DNA from: Calcarisporiella thermophila CBS 279.70
Taxonomy: Eukaryota > Calcarisporiellomycota
Length of the DNA stretch: 64,000 nucleotides
Direction of reading: 5' to 3'
Assembly: GCF_041956535.1 (NCBI RefSeq)
Contig: NW_027192199.1
Coordinates: forward strand, 1 to 64,000
Part shown: positions 59,601 through 64,000 of the stretch, piece after piece
Layout of the letters: each line of letters opens with the position of its first letter
Numbering within the stretch: the stretch's first letter is position 1
The notes under the pieces: generated by a model
The model's database searches: none
Seen by the model: the letters and a program-made list of their open reading frames with translations, nothing else
What the model was told of the DNA's origin: nothing
Made by a program: the position numbers and the translations under genes

Positions 59601-59613
59601 GTGATTCCAGCAT
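47674..59613 (-). CDS. VPS13: VPS13 bridge-like lipid transfer protein
   Basis: A 12-kb minus-strand gene with many short introns and roughly 3,000 codons by eye. The start at 59613 opens the chorein N-terminus ([17 protein letters not shown], then [13 protein letters not shown]), with [14 protein letters not shown] near 58840. RBG repeats run through two long exons of about 416 codons each (55658-54408 and 54421-53171). The SHR-BD/VAB adaptor region lies around 52600-50000 (W-D-Y-P-A near 50220). An ARWLQV segment at 49680 continues into [10 protein letters not shown] after an intron. The VPS13_C helices are at 49000-48060 and a PH-like end at 48015-47674. VPS13 proteins channel bulk phospholipids at membrane contact sites and support autophagosome and mitochondrial membranes. 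Exon borders after the first five were not all traced. Confidence 0.96.
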
Positions 59614-59900
59614 CCTCTCTGTGATATGATTTATACAAAGATGATCTCGCTCTTCTTAGCCAAAGTTCTCCCTGGTTAAAAAAGGTGAAGAAACGCCGCG
59701 AAAACCTTACAATTTAATTATGGAAAGCAGTCACATTAAATTTGTTACTTCCATCAAAAGGTAAATGTATTGAAAAATTGCACTAAGTTGAAAATAAATA
59801 TATGACATTGTCGATTGAAAATCGACGAGACTATAGTCTTTTTTTACATATATATGATATAACTGAGAAGAAGGAATAGTTCATGATGTATTGGTGATAA
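59614..59900. promoter_or_regulatory. Short ATG16-VPS13 intergenic region
   Basis: 287 bases separate the ATG16 stop and the VPS13 start on the same strand. The VPS13 promoter must lie here or within ATG16. No distinct motif seen. Confidence 0.4.
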
Positions 59901-60960
59901 TTATAGTGAAATGATATCATAACTTGACGAAAGTGATTTTTCTGATGCTGGGCTTGATGGTGTAGATTCCAGTTGCTCAATATTTCTGTACATAAGTACA
60001 TAATAATGCTTAGCTATATCTGATTTATGTAAATGTAGATCTTTATATACCTTTCGTACTGTATATTAGCTTGATTCATCTTTTCAGCCTCATCGCTCAC
60101 TCTCCGCATCCATCGATCTATTAGCTCTTTGTTTTCCTTGTCTACTTCTCTCAGCCTTTCTTCATTTTTGGTTAATTCCAATTGCAATGCAGCAATCTCG
60201 TCTTGCAATATCTAGTTTCTTATTGTTAGAGAGAGTGGATAATATAAAGTATTAACTAATATACCTGTATTAAGCGATTCTTTTCTCTAATAAGCTCGAT
60301 CTGCTGGTCATATTTTTTTTTTAGCGTATTCACTTGTTCTGTGGTGGTAGCAATTCTTTGTAGCGATGAATGTAAATAATCACTGATAATTTTCGGATTT
60401 GAAAAAGCACTTACTTAATCTGATCATCACTGTGTAGCTTTTCTAATCGCCGTAAATTTTCATTCATCTCAACTAGTCTCTGAGCATTCTGTCCCTGAGT
60501 GCGATATAATTCCGAACGTTCTTCTTTGAGACTACTAATTTGAGATTCGAGATCCAATAATCGCTGCGGAGATATTGTTACACTAGGAGGATGAGAAAAT
60601 AGCAGAGTAAAAATAAGCATCTTTAAGAGTAAGGTATACAGAATTTGAATTAAAAAAAATATTTCTTACCTCCTCTCTTGAAAATTTAACTTATTGATGG
60701 CTAGTTTATCTTTTTCTCGTTGTAAAATCTCCAATGTATCTAATAGTTTGATATTACTTGTAATAAGAGATATTGAGCGCTGAGAAAGCTTGTTGTCTGA
60801 ATAGAGATGATTTAAATCAGTGATATTGAGGAGGGGGGGGAGGCAATAAATGAAACTTACAATCGTCAATCAACACTATCATACACTTTTCTCGTGTATC
60901 TCTATTGCGCAATAACCGAAGAATATTATAGTCTTCCTGGCATAACTCAATATCCGACAT
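59901..60960 (-). CDS. ATG16: Autophagy protein 16
   Basis: Six exons join in frame: 60960-60861, 60796-60670, 60582-60415, 60355-60265, 60211-60051 and 59985-59901, giving 243 residues. The protein is almost entirely coiled coil. The fifth exon has the family signature D-E-I-A-A-L-Q-L-E-L, then E-N-K-E-L-I-D-R-W-M and K-M-N-Q-A-N. Atg16 joins Atg12-Atg5 and directs Atg8 lipidation at the growing autophagosome membrane. No WD40 domain follows: the last exon is a short Ser-rich tail, so this is the short, yeast-like form rather than the animal ATG16L form. The N-terminal helix (residues 1-35) would bind Atg5. It lies directly upstream of VPS13 on the same strand. Confidence 0.87.
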
Positions 60961-62106
60961 TTTCCTGTTCAAAGCTGCTATTCGCACTACTTAGAGAGAA
61001 TTTAGACATTAAAGATGTTCTTTACACAAGATTAATGAAATTTTATTCAAGCCCAGAAATCTGGAGAACAAGTGGTGTGACTGACCTGCGTGACTAGATA
61101 ATTTTTAGGACATCACAAAATTAATGTCATAATATTAAGATTCATGCGATTATCATGACAATATTCTAATGAACACTCAATATTGTGTTAATCCTCTTCA
61201 ACTCAATGAATACTCTTTTTTCGTTACCCAGTATTGATTAAATTTTGTATATAACTGTGGTAATTAGAATATCTCATTAATTAATATTTGATCTTTCAAT
61301 TAATTGTCTATCGCATCGATGAGACTCTAGTTACACCCCATCCCAGAGTAATGCTAGAAATAAAGACAAAAAGAACATTTTTTAACCAGACAAATATGCA
61401 GTTCATCTTTAAATCATAAAGAAGTTGTTGCAAGATTATTATATTTTTTTATGACTCTTATCTTAATCTTTTAAACCAACTATTGGCTCAAATAAACTTG
61501 ATTGCTCAGTTTTGGAAGAAAACTCCACAACCACAGCTATCTAGTACTAGGGCTACAGCCTATTATATTATTAAAACTCTGAAATATGTTAATCATTAAG
61601 GAGAAAATAAGCCAGAGCGAAACATTTAGTAAATCTATAAAATAAAACATAAGCGGTGCTTATTAGTTTATTTAAAGGTGATTTAAATAGGAGCTTTTTA
61701 TTTTTATTTTCTTCACTTGACCATGGCGGAGATGAATACTATGATGTTTGTTATACCAAAGTATGATTTAAATATGATATTCAGCTGTTTATCGGATAAC
61801 TAAATTTCCACTATTGAAACTTAACGAGTTGAAATTTCAGACGCCGAATATTTCTCCCGAATACCCACTTAAATTATCTTTATTACCTGTTAGACTGTTT
61901 TATCTCGTTAGAATCCGACTAAATCTCTTCATTCTTTTTCTCTGGTTTCTCCTTTGCCGTACTGAATTACTTTCTTTGTTGATACTCCACTTTCCTTTTT
62001 CTAACAATATTTCTTTCGGAATCTTCATGGGTTAAACAAGATATTGCGCGCTTAATGCTATCAATTGATAATCTCTTCTTACCTTCAACTTTGACATTAA
62101 TACAAA
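60961..62106. promoter_or_regulatory. Divergent promoter region, ATG16 and kinase genes
   Basis: 1.15 kb of AT-rich DNA between divergent starts. Short frames (for example 61814-62035) lack domains. A pyrimidine-rich stretch occurs at 61850-62030 ahead of the kinase start. Confidence 0.45.
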
Positions 62107-64000
62107 ATGCCGGCATCAAATCGTAAATTAGGCCCTGAGACTGAGTATATTATGTTGAAGGAAATTGGCGATGGATCTTTTGGTAGCGTACTCCAAGCTC
62201 AAAATAGAATCACGGGGGACATGGTAGTATACCTTCTAGAATATATGCGCTATTTGTCCATTTATAGCTTTCTGTTATAGGTGGCTATCAAGAAGATGAA
62301 AAAGAAATTTACATCGTGGTATGAGTGCACTCATCTAAGAGAATACAAGGTATAATACAAAATTATTTATACTTGATGCATTTTCTTCTGACATCTTTTG
62401 TGACCACTGCTGTTCAGGCCTTAATGCGACTCAAGGGCCATCCCAACATAATTCAACTCTTTGATGCATACTATAATGCCTCGACGAAGGAATTATCACT
62501 GGTGATGGAGTATATGGAGGGTAATCTATATCAGTTGATTAATGAACGTAAAGATAAAAAGAACGGATTGCTGTTGAGCGAGATTCAGCAGATAATGTAA
62601 ATGCTAAATTTTAAATTTATTTTATATGCACACTAAATTTTCAGTTTTTTTTTAGAGGACAAGTCCTTTCAGGACTGGCACATATGCATAACAAGGGCAT
62701 CTTCCATCGAGACCTTAAACCCGAAAATCTCCTTGTTGCTTGCGCCCCTCCCACCATTGAGTCTAGCAGCAAACAACTCGTAGTGAAAATTGCTGATTTT
62801 GGCCTCGCTAGAGATACTCGCAATCGTCTGCCCTATACAGAATATGTTAGCACTCGGTGGTAATTGCATCCATTATCACGTATATTATATCCTTTTTTTT
62901 AAGCGAAGCCTTCTAGGTATCGAGCGCCTGAAGTTTTACTTCGATCTCCGTTTTACACACCAGCAATTGATATGTGGGCGGTTGGTACAATCTTAGCCGA
63001 GCTTTTAACTTTGCAACCACTCTTCCCGGGACACTCTGAAGCTGATCAACTCTGGGTCATCTGTCAGACGTTAGGCAACCCAGAAGAATACCGTGATGCT
63101 CTTGGGAGACAAATTGGCGGTGGAGAATGGAAAGAGGGGATCAAACTGGCGAGAAACACGGGATTTTCATTTCCTCAAGTAATATAATTTCTATACATTA
63201 CAAAATAACTTATTGACACAAACTTTTTTATTAGACTAAACCTAAAGATCTCCGCTTGATACTTCCGCATGCACCGAATGATCTGATAACTGTACTCGAG
63301 CGCCTCCTTAAATACGATCCAAAACTAAGACCTAATGCTGAAAATGTGCTACGTTATCAGTTTTTTACCAATTCTAATATCTGCACAGAATTAAATAATA
63401 CCCGCTGGTCTACTGCTCGGCATTCACTTCACCGGCTCGCGATTGACACCTCTCTTTTAAAATCAGAAGTAAACGCAAGCTTTGGTCGCTCACGCTCTCG
63501 ATCCCATTCTTCTACGTCCCAAGGAGCACGACGTCCTTCACTTAGATCACTCAAGGGTGTGTGGGATTTTGACTTGCCGGCAATACCTGTATCTCCTTTT
63601 TCATTCAATCCACTTTTTACGCAAGAAGAGAATTTTGAGCCCGAAGAACTGCCGCAGAAGGATATGGATTCAATATCTCGAAAACGAGGGTCAATTCATG
63701 ACTTGACTTCAACAGTGACAATATCGCATTCCACCTACGAGAAATCACATAACATAGGAGAATATAGAATGCAGGATTCGACTTTGTCGCGGCGCAGTTT
63801 GTCGCGGTCATGGCATGGCGAATTCCCAATTCTTGCAACACGTATCCGAGAACAAACAGATATAACTAATAATGACAGCACAGAAGAAAGAAACAAATCG
63901 AATACCAGTAATTTGTTAATTTCCTCCGATGGAGTTAGCTCTGTTCTTGCAGAAATTGACCGTGCTTTCCATAACCACAATTTTGACGTTTTCTTTCCCG
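62107..64000 (+). CDS. Ime2/MAK-family protein kinase, 3' end outside window
   Basis: Six exons join in frame: 62107-62223, 62281-62349, 62418-62596, 62656-62859, 62917-63178 and 63235 to beyond 64000, giving at least 532 residues. The kinase domain is complete: G-D-G-S-F-G-S-V (21-28), Lys43 in [13 protein letters not shown] (139-146) and D-F-G (169-171). The activation loop has T-E-Y (Thr183, Tyr185) before [18 protein letters not shown] and the L-R-Y-Q-F-F end mark the RCK group (Ime2 in yeast, Mde3/Pit1 in fission yeast, MAK/ICK in animals), which control meiosis, sporulation or cilium length. A long Ser/Arg-rich tail follows. The TEY loop suggests dual phosphorylation. Confidence 0.9.

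Overview
The window comes from a fungal nuclear genome. Supporting features are short GT-AG introns of about 50-75 bp in most genes, fungal-specific families (fungal_trans transcription factor domain, DUF1765, IML2, IPI3) and conserved eukaryotic genes (VPS13, ATG16, MED6, DHR2/DHX33, mL43). The AT-rich intergenic DNA is loaded with decayed Ty3/gypsy, Tc1/mariner and FAR1-type MULE elements. I would guess an early-diverging, TE-rich lineage, but the sequence does not settle the phylum.

Bases 1-7650 are a nested transposon graveyard. It holds an LTR next to a gag relic, two Ty3/gypsy chromodomain elements on the minus strand, three further LTR families or copies, a perfect solo LTR with a 5-bp target duplication, and an assembly gap. 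A secreted type-B carboxylesterase follows (8033-9607, minus). Bases 10985-13209 hold a gypsy protease/RT relic and a Tc1 relic that is itself split by a solo LTR. A fungal-specific transcription factor without a visible zinc cluster lies at 13863-15629. A 2.2-kb Tc1 element with long terminal inverted repeats (15693-17902) contains a suspicious assembly gap, and a FAR1/MULE pseudogene follows (18347-19626).

Bases 20.5-36 kb carry the less housekeeping-like genes: an IML2-family protein, a GC-rich island, a small HSF-domain protein, and a run of signal-peptide genes. The secreted set is an ADAM-like metzincin protease, a SnoaL/NTF2-like protein, a tiny Cys-containing peptide and a tyrosinase, all set in wide AT-rich spacers. 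From 37 kb to the end the DNA is compact and conserved: DHR2/DHX33 helicase, IPI3, mL43, MED6, a DUF1765 protein, a 12-kb VPS13, ATG16 and an Ime2/MAK-family kinase cut by the window end. The block has a ribosome-biogenesis theme (DHR2, IPI3, mL43) and a membrane/autophagy pair (VPS13 and ATG16 in tandem).

The most unusual signal is a 47-52 bp GT...AG insert found in two different LTRs. Each insert is flanked by a perfect 23- or 28-bp direct repeat that is specific to its locus, and a third LTR copy keeps the matching empty site. It may be a tiny introner-like or miniature mobile element. All exon joins were made by eye from splice consensus and protein-family continuity.
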